Shown piece by piece: positions 8,136 to 16,959 of a DNA stretch of 25,421 bases. Positions within the stretch are counted from its first letter, which is position 1. Each line of letters begins with the position of its first letter. The stretch is taken from IMG/VR virus record IMGVR_UViG_3300028840_001620, positions 1 to 25,421 of that record. One strand, 5' to 3'. A program made the translations under genes and the position numbers. Source of the DNA: a virus. The notes beneath the pieces were generated by a model that was not told where the DNA came from, searched no databases, and saw nothing but the letters and a program-made list of their open reading frames with translations.

Positions 8136-8284
8136 AGGACGGCGAGATATTGCAAGTGTACGACTTGGCTTATGAGCTAAAGATACTTGATATAACTCAA
8201 GTGCTGGATTTGCCGATCGATATATACCGAGGCTGGGTGGTGTGGATGAATAAACGCAACGCGGAGATAAAGCGCAGGCGATAA
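7815..8284 (+). CDS. Tail chaperone frameshift product (gpG-T-like)
   Basis: A -1 shift on A-AAA-AAG at 8123-8129 moves ribosomes into a frame that stays open until TAA at 8282-8284, two bases before the tape measure ATG. It adds 51 residues (VLEDGEILQVYDLAYELKIL... ending KRNAEIKRRR) for 156 in total. The shifted frame exactly fills the otherwise empty 8136-8285. GAGG at 8112-8115 lies seven bases upstream of the heptamer, as in stimulated shifts, and GTCC-TAGA-GGAC (8129-8140) can form a hairpin holding the stop codon. Frameshifted G/GT chaperones are conserved in long-tailed phages; the site here is read directly. Confidence 0.85.
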
Positions 8285-8285
8285 C

Positions 8286-10067
8286 ATGGCAAAGCCACGT
8301 ATAACCTACGAAATTACGGCTGAGGACAAATCTAAAAAGGCCGTCGAGGATGTTGAGAAACGCCTCAAAAGCGCGGCGAAGAACGGCGCCACCGTACTTG
8401 CGACCGTTGCCGCCACCGCCGCCGCCGGCCTGGTCACGCTGGGCGTGCGCGCCGCGGACGCGGCCGACAAAATCGACAAGCTGTCGACACAGCTCGGCAT
8501 CAGCACGAAGGCGTTATCCGAATATCAATTCATTGCCGGGCAAACCGGTGTTGCGTTCGACACGTTCGCACAAGCGCTGCAGCGCTCGACGCGGCGCGTG
8601 GCCGAGGCCGCGCAGGGCACCGGCGAAGCGCAGGACGCATTGAAGGAGCTGGGCATCGATGCCGAACGCCTGAATCAATTGGATCCGGGCGCACAGTTTG
8701 AAGTGCTGGCGCAACAGCTTAACAATGTGGCGTCTGAATCCGATCAGGTACGACTTGCATTCAAGCTGTTTGATTCCGAAGGCGTGCGCCTACTGAGAAC
8801 GGTCAAGGAGACCGGCGGCGAATTTTCAGAACTGAGCGAACGCGCGCGCCAGCTGGGTGCGGTTATCGATGACGACCTGGCGCAAAAAGGCGCCGACGTG
8901 CAAGATGCGTTTGCCGAGGTCGGCGCGGCATTGTCAGGCGTGGGCAATACCCTGCTTTCCAATTTTGGCCCGGCGATTGTCTCGGCAGCGAATAACCTGG
9001 TCGAGTTTATCAACAACACGCGGCGCGCGGCGGCCGATCTGGGCCTGTTGACACTGCGCGTCGGCGAGTTATCTGCGGCTGAGCTGAAAGCCGAGCAGTT
9101 GAAAAACGCAACACAGATTAACGAGCTGGAGCTGCAGAAAGAAACCACGCGCCGCTATCAGGCAAAAATTAATCTCGCCAATCAAATCAACACGATCGAG
9201 CAGCGCAACGTCGAGATAAAGAAACAGCTCGAACAGCTCGACATCGAGCAGGCCGAGCGCGACAAAGTGCGCCTGCTGCAGAAGACGGCCGTAACCGGTG
9301 AGGTCGGCGGCGCCGGTTCGCCGCAGATGGCGAAGCGTGAAGAAGAACTGCAGAAGTATTTAGAATCCCTGTATACAGAAGAAGAAATGCTGCGGGCCAG
9401 CTATGCGCGGCGTATACAGATCATTGATGAAAACACCACGGCCGGCAGTGATTTTAATCTACAGTTGAAGCAAGCCGAGTATGAACGGCTCGAACAGGCC
9501 ATGCTTGAACATCAGGCCCGGCTCGGCAACATCGAGGCGCAGGGTATATTGCAACGGCGCAAGTTCGATGAGCAAAACGCACGCCAGCGCACCAAGACCG
9601 TGCTCGGCGAAGTCGCCGCACTGACCGCCGGCGTGGCGCAAAATAACAAGGCGATGTTTGAAATTAACAAGGTCGCCGGCATTGCCAACGCGATCATTGG
9701 CGCGCATGAGGGCATAGCGAAAACACTGGCGGCCTATCCTTACCCGATCAACGTCGGCCTGGCTGCATTGCACGCGGCCGCCGCGTTCGCACAAGTGAGT
9801 GCAATCAAAAACACCAGCTACGAAGGCGGCGGCGCTGGCACCACGCCGAGTCTGGCGGGCAGCACGGGGACAATTAACGATATACCTGTTGACACAGCGC
9901 CCGTCGTTGACAGCGGATTGACCACGGCGCCAGCGGATAACGTAGTCAATATCACGTTCAATCCAGGTATTGCCGACAGCGAGAGCGTGCGCCAGTTTAT
10001 CGAAGAAGATTTGAGCGAAGCGCTGCGCGACGGTGCCGGGCTCGATGTCAGGGTGATTGCAGAATGA
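8286..10067 (+). CDS. Tail tape measure protein
   Basis: Sets tail length and is ejected with the DNA. The 593 residues are mainly helical, with Ala/Gln/Glu-rich coiled coils at about 55-330 and 360-460. Hydrophobic segments lie near 34-56 (ATVLATVAATAAAGLVTLGV) and at about 455-510 (NAIIGAHEGIAKTLAAYPYP onward). An alanine-rich end and a Gly/Thr linker precede the C terminus. At the usual rule of about 1.5 angstrom per residue it predicts a tail near 90 nm, short for a siphovirus (lambda's tape measure is 853 aa). It follows the chaperone pair directly and its TGA overlaps the next ATG. Confidence 0.92.
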   Translation: MAKPRITYEITAEDKSKKAVEDVEKRLKSAAKNGATVLATVAATAAAGLVTLGVRAADAADKIDKLSTQLGISTKALSEYQFIAGQTGVAFDTFAQALQRSTRRVAEAAQGTGEAQDALKELGIDAERLNQLDPGAQFEVLAQQLNNVASESDQVRLAFKLFDSEGVRLLRTVKETGGEFSELSERARQLGAVIDDDLAQKGADVQDAFAEVGAALSGVGNTLLSNFGPAIVSAANNLVEFINNTRRAAADLGLLTLRVGELSAAELKAEQLKNATQINELELQKETTRRYQAKINLANQINTIEQRNVEIKKQLEQLDIEQAERDKVRLLQKTAVTGEVGGAGSPQMAKREEELQKYLESLYTEEEMLRASYARRIQIIDENTTAGSDFNLQLKQAEYERLEQAMLEHQARLGNIEAQGILQRRKFDEQNARQRTKTVLGEVAALTAGVAQNNKAMFEINKVAGIANAIIGAHEGIAKTLAAYPYPINVGLAALHAAAAFAQVSAIKNTSYEGGGAGTTPSLAGSTGTINDIPVDTAPVVDSGLTTAPADNVVNITFNPGIADSESVRQFIEEDLSEALRDGAGLDVRVIAE

Positions 10068-10834
10068 CCGCTTACGTTCTATACGATAATGTTTTCAATG
10101 CAACCGGCGCGACGGTCACTTATTCGGACGAGGTCGACAACAGCGGGCCATTTGCTCATGACAATTTGTTGTATGACAGATGGGTGCACGGTGTAAGCAC
10201 AGGAGGACCATATATCAGGACCGTATTAGCGGGCTCAGAAACTATTAATGCGTGGTCGATATTCGGACATAACCTCGGAACCAACGGCGCAACAGTTTCT
10301 TTATTGCGTTATAATTCGGGCGCCTGGTCAACAGTCGACGCATATACACCGTCAGATGATAAGCCTATTTTCCGCATTGTCGACCCAGCCATTTCAGATA
10401 CAGGTTTCCAGATATCAATAACAAGCCCTAGCACTGACGACCAGATATATCACGCAGCAATCGGACAAGCCTTAAAATTAAAACCGCTCAACACCGGATT
10501 TAAGCCGCCGATGTTTGAACAGTACATAGCTAAAAACAGCGTAACCGAACAGAATCTATTATTGGGGCGGAGCGTTTCAAAAGTATCGCGTACACTCAAC
10601 ATCAAGCAGAATGCAATAACGACCGCTGAACTGTACGCCGATTACAAGGGCTTTTTAGATCATGCGGTGAAGTGGCCGTTTATGTTTTGCTGGAATTATG
10701 AAAGCTATCCCGGCGATTCGGTTTTTTGCTGGCTGGATGATATGGCGCCCGAGCCGGTCTATTCGAGTTTGTGCCATTTATCCATTGACATGAAAGTCAG
10801 GGCCTTATTGTGGAACGGGGTGTCGACGACATGA
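10064..10834 (+). CDS. Tail tip protein, unassigned
   Basis: A 256-residue protein immediately after the tape measure, overlapping it by ATGA. The N-terminal half is beta-rich and reads like a galactose-binding jelly roll (DRWVHGVSTGGPYIRTVLAG, NAWSIFGHNLGTNGATV). The C-terminal half has aromatic text (WPFMFCWNYESYPGDSVFCW). Its position is that of distal tail or lambda gpM/gpL-like proteins, so a role in the tail tip ring is likely. No family is recognised with certainty. An overlap with the next gene (ATGA at 10831-10834) ties it to the hub protein. Confidence 0.55.
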   Translation: MTAYVLYDNVFNATGATVTYSDEVDNSGPFAHDNLLYDRWVHGVSTGGPYIRTVLAGSETINAWSIFGHNLGTNGATVSLLRYNSGAWSTVDAYTPSDDKPIFRIVDPAISDTGFQISITSPSTDDQIYHAAIGQALKLKPLNTGFKPPMFEQYIAKNSVTEQNLLLGRSVSKVSRTLNIKQNAITTAELYADYKGFLDHAVKWPFMFCWNYESYPGDSVFCWLDDMAPEPVYSSLCHLSIDMKVRALLWNGVSTT

Positions 10835-12603
10835 GTTATGCCGCCGATTCACAAGACGCTGGCCGCCGGCCCGTTATGACATGCACGCTTGTGCTCGACA
10901 AGTGCGCTAATACATTCGGCTCGACGCCATGCAATGCGAGCGCAGCGACCGGGGGCGAGTGTTTTAATACATTTGAGACTTGCCAGGACCGCGATAATTA
11001 CGACGGTTCGGATACGCTTGAAATCGTGTTGACAGATAACAAGTCGGATATAGTCGAGGCTGAAGTTGCGACGCCGGGCAAAGTCTATATCCCGTGTATT
11101 CATAGCATTAATGTAGCGCCCGAGAAAATCACGCCGGGTAAGGGCATCGGTCACCGGGGCCGGGTCACGCTGACCTGTTTTGATTTTGCGCACCACGATA
11201 TAAACATCGATCCCTATGTATCAACGCGCACGTATAACCCATACACAAACGGCACGTTTTGGGGCAAATTATTAGCGCGCAATAAACACTATTTAAACCG
11301 CTCACTAATATTAAAACACGGTTTTTATGGCGGCGGCCGCACGGCCAGCGATCTACGGCAAAGTTATTATATTCTGGATAACATCGAAGGACCGGACGCC
11401 AACGGCAAGGTTAAGATCACGGCGAAAGATCCGTTATTATTAACCGAAGCGCTCAAGGCCCAATGCCCGGCACCGAGCACGGGCACGCTATCGGCGGCGC
11501 TGGCGGCGGCCACGACCAGCACATTTTCACTCAACACCGGCGACGGCGCAGACTATCCCAGCGGCGCGCATACGTTACGGATTAATGATGAGTTAATCTC
11601 GATCACATCGCGCAGCGGTGATGTGTTCACAATTTCCAGCCGTGGCTATGGCGGCACCGAGGCCGACGACCACGAACAGGATGACACAGTTCAGCTTTGC
11701 TATGAGGCCGACGGCACAAGCACGTATACAGTCAACAGCGTATTAAGTGACTTGTTGTTGAACTATGCGAATGTACCCGTGGGCTATGTGCCGGTTGCTG
11801 ATTGGTTAGCCGAGGCAAATACATGGACCGCGAGTTATTACCTGGAAACCATTATCAGCGAGCCGACGCCAGTGGCCGACTTGTTGAGCGAGATTTGTGT
11901 CGAGACAAATTCAGATTTGTGGTGGTCGCCAACGGACAATGAAATAAAATGGCAAACGCAAACGCCGAATTTTTCAGCGCTGGAAGCACTGGACGGGCGT
12001 AACTATGTCGGTCGAACATTCAGTAAAAAAGTCGAAGAAAAAGACCGAGTCAGTCAGGTGTTATATTATTCAGGGGTGCGCAACTGGACTGCTGACCTGG
12101 ACGTGCCAAATTATCAAAATTTACAGGTGCGCATCGATGCCACCGGCGAATCTGACGACGCCTATCAAACCGCATCAATCAAAAAGATATTCGCACGCTG
12201 GCTGCACCCGATTGCGAACACGGGCGAGATTGCCAGCCGTTATCTATCCCGGTTCAAAAACTCGCCTGAAGTATTCACGGTTGAACTGGATCTGAAAGAC
12301 ATCGACACGGTTTTGCCCGGCGATCACGTCAACATGACGGCCACCTACATGCAGGATATATACGGCGCAGCGGATACCATAGAAATGCAGGTTTTGTCAG
12401 CGCTGCATAATGTTAAAACGGAAACGGTGAAAATTGAGGCAATGCGCTTTCGCTATGAAGCGCAGAAGTATTTCACGGTTGGGCCTGACACGCTGGGCGA
12501 CTACACAACGGAAAGCCTGGCGAATACATACCGTTATGGTTATATGGCGGACACGACGACGGAAAAAATGAGCAACGGCGACGATCCTTATTTAATAACT
12601 TGA
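10831..12603 (+). CDS. Tail hub/tip protein with cysteine-rich N terminus
   Basis: The start is set at ATG 10831, which overlaps the previous TGA; an upstream in-frame ATG at 10810 would create a long overlap. The 590-residue protein begins with a strand then a cysteine cluster (CTLVLDKCANTFGSTPC ... ECFNTFETCQDRDNY). I know this signature from tail hub proteins of marine and other siphophages, where it may form disulfides or bind metal. The middle (about 215-300) is a Ser/Thr/Gly-rich beta insert. The C-terminal third contains FTVELDLKDIDTVLPGDHVN, a hub-like beta-barrel strand set. It is probably the adsorption hub equivalent to parts of lambda gpJ. Confidence 0.65.
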   Translation: MSYAADSQDAGRRPVMTCTLVLDKCANTFGSTPCNASAATGGECFNTFETCQDRDNYDGSDTLEIVLTDNKSDIVEAEVATPGKVYIPCIHSINVAPEKITPGKGIGHRGRVTLTCFDFAHHDINIDPYVSTRTYNPYTNGTFWGKLLARNKHYLNRSLILKHGFYGGGRTASDLRQSYYILDNIEGPDANGKVKITAKDPLLLTEALKAQCPAPSTGTLSAALAAATTSTFSLNTGDGADYPSGAHTLRINDELISITSRSGDVFTISSRGYGGTEADDHEQDDTVQLCYEADGTSTYTVNSVLSDLLLNYANVPVGYVPVADWLAEANTWTASYYLETIISEPTPVADLLSEICVETNSDLWWSPTDNEIKWQTQTPNFSALEALDGRNYVGRTFSKKVEEKDRVSQVLYYSGVRNWTADLDVPNYQNLQVRIDATGESDDAYQTASIKKIFARWLHPIANTGEIASRYLSRFKNSPEVFTVELDLKDIDTVLPGDHVNMTATYMQDIYGAADTIEMQVLSALHNVKTETVKIEAMRFRYEAQKYFTVGPDTLGDYTTESLANTYRYGYMADTTTEKMSNGDDPYLIT

Positions 12604-12607
12604 GATT

Positions 12608-13642
12608 ATGACAGCTTATACAACAATCACTAATAGTGAAATCGATACCGACTCGCCGGTCACTGAGTCATTGATGACGCGCATGCGCGATAACCCGATT
12701 GCAATCACGGAGGGGTCGAGCGGCGCGCCAGCGATTCAAACGGCGGCGCTGGAACAGACTGGCGGCAGTGAGGCGGTCACGGCCGCAACGATTCGAGCTG
12801 ACACAATCACTGCAACGGAAATCGCAGCAAATGCGGTGCATCAATCCGAGCTGTATACATTGACATCGGAGCAAACAGCATCAATCGGCGCTGGTAGTTT
12901 TGGCTGGATAACAAACTTAACAGGCGGCTTGCACACAATAGGCGCACAAACGAAGTGGTCAGTGCAGCCCGGCGTGGATAGCTATATCGATGTAATATCA
13001 GGCAATAACAGCCTGACTTATGTCACGCACGCCAAAGCGTTCGCCTCAGTAAACGGCGCTACCGCATACGTCAATTCAAGGTATGTCTCTGCATCGCCGC
13101 CCTACGACCTGGGCGACGGTGATTTTGATTATTTCCTGTTGCTGTGTGTTGCAAGCAATGGCGACATTTTGGGGACTTATTCGGCGCCCGATCCGGCATG
13201 GTTTAATAACGGTAAAAACAGAATCAATATCGTTAAAAAAGAAAAGACGAAGAACGGCGAGATAATATCTTATACATCAACTAAGGACATGAGCGGACAC
13301 GGCATGCCGTGGGAACAGGCGAAAACTAATCAATCTACAATGGAGGCATATATACAGGCGTTCAATGCCGCGCCTGAAGTATTGATGCCAATCACCAGGG
13401 AAATGAAAAATACAAATATGGATCAGTTACCGCACCCGTTCGCTCATTTACTACAGAATAATCCGGGGGCATCTGTGGTCATGCTTGATCCATTCTCGAA
13501 CTGGATGATTGATTACAAAGCATTGCGCGAGCATGATGAATTCACGATAGGCGATATCATTGAATATATAGACCTTTCGGCGCCTGAATCAACTTTTAAA
13601 TCACCTGGGGGTGTCGTTTCTCTGTCGGCGCGGTTTAAATAA
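12608..13642 (+). CDS. Tail fibre-like protein
   Basis: 344 residues. The first 32 (YTTITNSEIDTDSPVTESLM, then TRMRDNPIAI) match a short motif seen at the start of many siphophage fibre or tip-attached proteins, probably for docking on the hub. A Thr/Ala-rich repeat (40-85) forms a likely trimeric shaft with TATEIAANAVHQSEL. A beta-rich domain follows (90-200). The C-terminal 140 residues are charged and do not resemble a family I know. A receptor-binding or fibre shaft role is inferred from the N-terminal motif and position. Confidence 0.6.
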   Translation: MTAYTTITNSEIDTDSPVTESLMTRMRDNPIAITEGSSGAPAIQTAALEQTGGSEAVTAATIRADTITATEIAANAVHQSELYTLTSEQTASIGAGSFGWITNLTGGLHTIGAQTKWSVQPGVDSYIDVISGNNSLTYVTHAKAFASVNGATAYVNSRYVSASPPYDLGDGDFDYFLLLCVASNGDILGTYSAPDPAWFNNGKNRINIVKKEKTKNGEIISYTSTKDMSGHGMPWEQAKTNQSTMEAYIQAFNAAPEVLMPITREMKNTNMDQLPHPFAHLLQNNPGASVVMLDPFSNWMIDYKALREHDEFTIGDIIEYIDLSAPESTFKSPGGVVSLSARFK

Positions 13643-13665
13643 TTAACAAAATATGAGGATTTAAA

Positions 13666-14094
13666 ATGAGCGGATATATACCAAGACACGCGGAAGGCGT
13701 AACAGACTCCAGCGGTGGTTATGCGGCGAATACGGTTGCAGAAGTTTCAACATGGGACTATGGCAACTGGCCGAATACGCTTTATGTTGATACAACCGGA
13801 TCAGCAGGCACCAATGATAATGATGTGGTTTATACGGCAAATGATGTCAGCATGTATAACACGCATTATATCGAATGCACCGCTGGAACCATTGATGTTG
13901 ATGTCTCAATCGACGGTACTAACTGGATTGCCGCAGTGGTCGGCAGAAACATAGTAACAACAGGTGTATTTACACAAGTTAATGAAGCTGCCTCTGGTGT
14001 TTGCCTGGAAATCAAGGGCAAGTATCGCAAGCTCAGAGTAAATCAAAAAGGCGCGACTGCTTCTAATGCCAGAATATCTCATACGGTGGCATAA
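13666..14094 (+). CDS. Small beta-rich tail-region protein, unassigned
   Basis: 142 residues, rich in Gly, Thr, Val and Asn, with a strong ribosome site (GAGGA ten bases upstream). Predicted strands such as HYIECTAGTIDVDVSIDGTN and VCLEIKGKYRKLRVNQKG suggest a single beta-sandwich domain similar in style to fibre tips or accessory carbohydrate-binding modules. It lies between the fibre-like gene and the SGNH hydrolase, with its TAA followed at once by the next ATG. It is likely a virion protein; the precise role is unknown. Confidence 0.5.
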   Translation: MSGYIPRHAEGVTDSSGGYAANTVAEVSTWDYGNWPNTLYVDTTGSAGTNDNDVVYTANDVSMYNTHYIECTAGTIDVDVSIDGTNWIAAVVGRNIVTTGVFTQVNEAASGVCLEIKGKYRKLRVNQKGATASNARISHTVA

Positions 14095-15498
14095 ATGACC
14101 CAGAAAACCATATATTCTCAAGCCGGATGGCTGCCATATGGCGTGACTGATGATTCGATTCTGCTTCAGGTTGACATGACCTCAGAAGCAGAAATGTCGG
14201 CTATTTCCGCTACATCGAGCGCAGAATCAACCGCAACACCGGAATTTGATTCAACACTCGGCATGAAGTGTGGCGACAGTTCTGCTGGATGGCTTATCAC
14301 TGAATTGACCGGATACGCCGACCTTGATAATGAGGGGCAAATATCAATCGAGGTTGAAACCTCGCTGCTTGCATCATGGGTGCCTTCTGCTAATTCAGTA
14401 GGGGATGACACAACACAAGCAAACGACCCGACTGTTTTATGTATGCGGGATTCAGGAAGTAATTTTGGCACTGTCATCGGAGCAAATGACGATGTTGGTT
14501 CAGGCACATGGAAAGTAATATGGACAAATTTTGACGGAGCAATTGATACATCTGTGCCACATCAGTACGATGCTTCGATTCTTGGTGATGAACCAACAGG
14601 TGCATCTGCACCCAACTATCTACACAGTTTTGGTACGTCAAGGTTCTCCACGGTGAATATTGGCTGGTCCGGATCAAAAACATGGATGGCAATAAATGGA
14701 AAACTTCGGTGTGTTCAGTCATACACGCCCCATACTAACTACTGGAACCGTATTTATATCGGTTCATATATCGGCAATATTAATTATGCGGTCAAGAACT
14801 GGTATCTCAGAAAACTGCAAATTTCCAACAGACGACCAACATTCCCGGTTCATCCGAAACTAGCAAGAGTGGCGTTCTGGTCGGACTCGCTTTTTGAAAT
14901 CGTTAATTCTTATTCCGATACGACGATAACAGAATCAGCGGATATAATCGCTGCTGGTGCGTGTAGACAAGTATTGCAGCAAAAAGGAATTTATGCTGGC
15001 AACTTGAATGCTCGGGTAGATGATGGATATTCAATGATCGGGGCGGGAAATAACTTTTCGGATTCGTTATCTAATATAACCGCATTAAAGCCGACTCTGG
15101 TTGTATGTCAGATGGGCACAAATGACGTTACTAGTGGCGACTCATTCAATGCAACAAACTTCCTTGATACTGCAACAGACGGATATAAAGCAATAATAGA
15201 CGGACTCGATGCCGCAGGGGTGCAAAATATAATTGTATGCACCATACCAACAACGTCTAATGACACAGGTGGCGACGGAACCCAAGCAATACAGAACGCG
15301 ACAGACAGGGCTAATACAGCAATCAAAACGTTACCGGATTACAACAGCAAAGTATATGTTGCAGACGTATTCACCGCACTTGGCGGGCATAGCGCTGACT
15401 CAGACAACTTCCAGACAAATGACCTTCACTTACACTCGAAAGGCTGTTATAGGCAAGGGCGCGAAATAGGATTGACTATCCTCAAGACGCTGCGATGA
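14095..15498 (+). CDS. Tail-associated SGNH/GDSL esterase with lectin-like N terminus
   Basis: 467 residues. The N-terminal part (about 15-247) reads like a concanavalin A/LamG jelly roll: ISIEVETSLLASWV, WMAINGKLRC, IYIGSYIGNINYAVKNWYLR. From about 255 an SGNH hydrolase begins. Block I is FWSDSLFE, where S265 aligns with the GDS nucleophile. Block III is MGTND (340-344). The C-terminal block is NDLHLHSKG (442-450), with H445 or H447 as catalytic His. The Asp/His spacing is slightly off the usual DxxH. Tail-borne SGNH enzymes typically remove acetyl groups from surface polysaccharide, which would aid adsorption. Confidence 0.75.
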   Translation: MTQKTIYSQAGWLPYGVTDDSILLQVDMTSEAEMSAISATSSAESTATPEFDSTLGMKCGDSSAGWLITELTGYADLDNEGQISIEVETSLLASWVPSANSVGDDTTQANDPTVLCMRDSGSNFGTVIGANDDVGSGTWKVIWTNFDGAIDTSVPHQYDASILGDEPTGASAPNYLHSFGTSRFSTVNIGWSGSKTWMAINGKLRCVQSYTPHTNYWNRIYIGSYIGNINYAVKNWYLRKLQISNRRPTFPVHPKLARVAFWSDSLFEIVNSYSDTTITESADIIAAGACRQVLQQKGIYAGNLNARVDDGYSMIGAGNNFSDSLSNITALKPTLVVCQMGTNDVTSGDSFNATNFLDTATDGYKAIIDGLDAAGVQNIIVCTIPTTSNDTGGDGTQAIQNATDRANTAIKTLPDYNSKVYVADVFTALGGHSADSDNFQTNDLHLHSKGCYRQGREIGLTILKTLR

Positions 15499-16271
15499 AA
15501 ACCATCTGGATAGAGACTGACAGATCAGACCTGTCGTTTCTTGAAAGGGTTGATGTTTTTAGCGATGCGGTTATTTTATGTCGCAAAGCTTCGAGGTGGT
15601 TTGATGATGATGTGCCGGAGATACTACAGGAACTTGACAACAAGGGTGTTAAATCACATCTAGCGGTTAATCTTTGTTTTGCCCACTACGCACACCCAGA
15701 CGATAACCCCTATGTAACACCGCCTCAGTTTTTCGATATTCTTGACCCCTCGCATCGGGCACACATGGTTAATAGCGTTGCTGAGATCGAACAACGCTAT
15801 GGCAGGCCGATACAACTGGATTATGTTCGCTCAGGTGTAGCTGGTTATGACGAGGATTTTACTTATAGAAATGCAATGGCGCTACTGCTTCACCAGATCA
15901 GGAAGGCCACGTCTGTCGAGCTGTCAGTATGCACTTTTCCAACATTCCCAATATTGAATCCACAGTATTTAGCATGGGGTATCGATGTAGAACGGTGGTT
16001 CCGCGAAGGCTCGATTGATTGGGCTTTTGACATGAATTATGTTTATCCGGGCCATGATAAGTGGAGCGATATACACAATCGGACGAGAGGCGCTAAGGAA
16101 CTTGGGCGCTGTTATACGTTAGGCGGGTGTTATAAAAAGCCAAGCGAGTCAATGACTGCTGAGGAATTTGAATCGGTTATCGGTGCTTTAGAGGCATACG
16201 ACGGATATGGTATTTACCCGCATCAATTCTTCACTGACGAACACGCAGAAATAATGCAACGGTGGCGTTGA
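15495..16271 (+). CDS. Unassigned, possible glycan hydrolase (TIM-barrel-like)
   Basis: 258 residues, overlapping the esterase gene by ATGA and the next gene by TGATG. Alternating strands and helices, with strand ends rich in acidic and aromatic residues (IQLDYVRSGV at about 105-114, VELSVCTFPTFP, IDWAFDMNYVYPGHDKW, RCYTLGGCY), resemble an (alpha/beta)8 barrel of a family-10-like or GHL-type glycosidase. There is no signal peptide. Its place, between tail genes and holins, would suit either a tail depolymerase or an endolysin. No other endolysin is visible in the genome. I cannot assign a family; the fold is a guess from pattern. Confidence 0.45.
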   Translation: MKTIWIETDRSDLSFLERVDVFSDAVILCRKASRWFDDDVPEILQELDNKGVKSHLAVNLCFAHYAHPDDNPYVTPPQFFDILDPSHRAHMVNSVAEIEQRYGRPIQLDYVRSGVAGYDEDFTYRNAMALLLHQIRKATSVELSVCTFPTFPILNPQYLAWGIDVERWFREGSIDWAFDMNYVYPGHDKWSDIHNRTRGAKELGRCYTLGGCYKKPSESMTAEEFESVIGALEAYDGYGIYPHQFFTDEHAEIMQRWR

Positions 16272-16441
16272 TGTGGGATCAACTCGGAACCTGGACGCAA
16301 ATCCTGAAAGCGGCGGTGATAGGAATTGAGTTCGCAATCTCTGTTGGTGTGGGTTATTACCTGATGCACAGAGGCACATCGAGAACAATCGACCACCTGA
16401 AAGACCTGGTGAGGCAGAAATGGAATGTGACTGCGGATTAA
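16271..16441 (+). CDS. Small membrane protein, holin-like candidate 1
   Basis: A 56-residue protein whose ATG overlaps the preceding TGA (TGATG). One transmembrane helix runs over about residues 11-32 (ILKAAVIGIEFAISVGVGYY), followed by a basic amphipathic tail (HRGTSRTIDHLKDLVRQK). It starts a row of four small membrane genes that ends with a recognisable holin, so a role in lysis timing or as a holin partner is likely. It overlaps the next gene by 22 nt in another frame. Confidence 0.6.
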   Translation: MWDQLGTWTQILKAAVIGIEFAISVGVGYYLMHRGTSRTIDHLKDLVRQKWNVTAD

Positions 16442-16587
16442 TCGGTTTCATTCGTGACACATACCCGATCAGTTTTATTGCCTGGTTCGGTGCAGCTTTT
16501 GGTGCTTTAATCGATTATATACCCGCGATTAAAGAAATCAGGATACTTGAACGTCAACTTGGATTAAGGCCGGTGAAAGAGAAATGA
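16420..16587 (+). CDS. Small membrane protein, holin-like candidate 2
   Basis: 55 residues, starting inside the previous gene. A hydrophobic stretch at about 17-37 (ISFIAWFGAAFGALIDYIPA) is followed by a charged tail (KEIRILERQLGLRPVKEK). A short CDCG motif near the N terminus is not a lipobox in the usual position. It probably belongs to the same lysis cassette. No family is recognised. Confidence 0.55.
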   Translation: MECDCGLIGFIRDTYPISFIAWFGAAFGALIDYIPAIKEIRILERQLGLRPVKEK

Positions 16588-16588
16588 A

Positions 16589-16939
16589 ATGGAGTCTAAA
16601 AAACGTGAATTTACATTTTCGCTCGAAAATATCACTGATAGAATCGTACTTTTGGTGGTTCTTGGTATTATTGGCGGCCCTGGGGTTATTAGCATGGTGG
16701 TCCCAGGTGCTAGGCCAGACGCCTTTACTGCAAGCGACTGGGACGCCGGTAGAGACGAACTACAGCGACAGATCGATGAAATCAGGCAAAACGACACCGA
16801 GTTACGTGCAGCCCTTGCCGATCACATTAAAGCATACAACGAGCATATCCGCTGGGGAAGTGACGTGCGGTCGAATAATGAAGGCACCATGGAAAGGCAC
16901 GAGGCGCAAATCCAGGAACTCTACCGGAGACTACCTTAA
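16589..16939 (+). CDS. Membrane-anchored coiled-coil protein (spanin-like candidate)
   Basis: 116 residues beginning one base after the previous stop. Residues about 17-41 are a single membrane span (DRIVLLVVLGIIGGPGVISM) and residues 50-115 form a charged coiled coil (DELQRQIDEIRQNDTELRAA and MERHEAQIQELYRRL). An inner-membrane anchor plus periplasmic coiled coil resembles inner-membrane spanins, but no outer-membrane lipoprotein partner is seen. A second complete frame over the same DNA (16584-16946) also starts with a hydrophobic segment; I prefer this frame because of the regular coiled coil. Confidence 0.55.
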   Translation: MESKKREFTFSLENITDRIVLLVVLGIIGGPGVISMVVPGARPDAFTASDWDAGRDELQRQIDEIRQNDTELRAALADHIKAYNEHIRWGSDVRSNNEGTMERHEAQIQELYRRLP

Positions 16940-16959
16940 AATATAAATACGGTGAAATT

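Noticed and set aside
12668-14722. Leftward ORFs of 60-113 codons over the fibre and esterase genes
   Set aside because: Low-quality composition, no ribosome sites and full overlap with conserved rightward genes.
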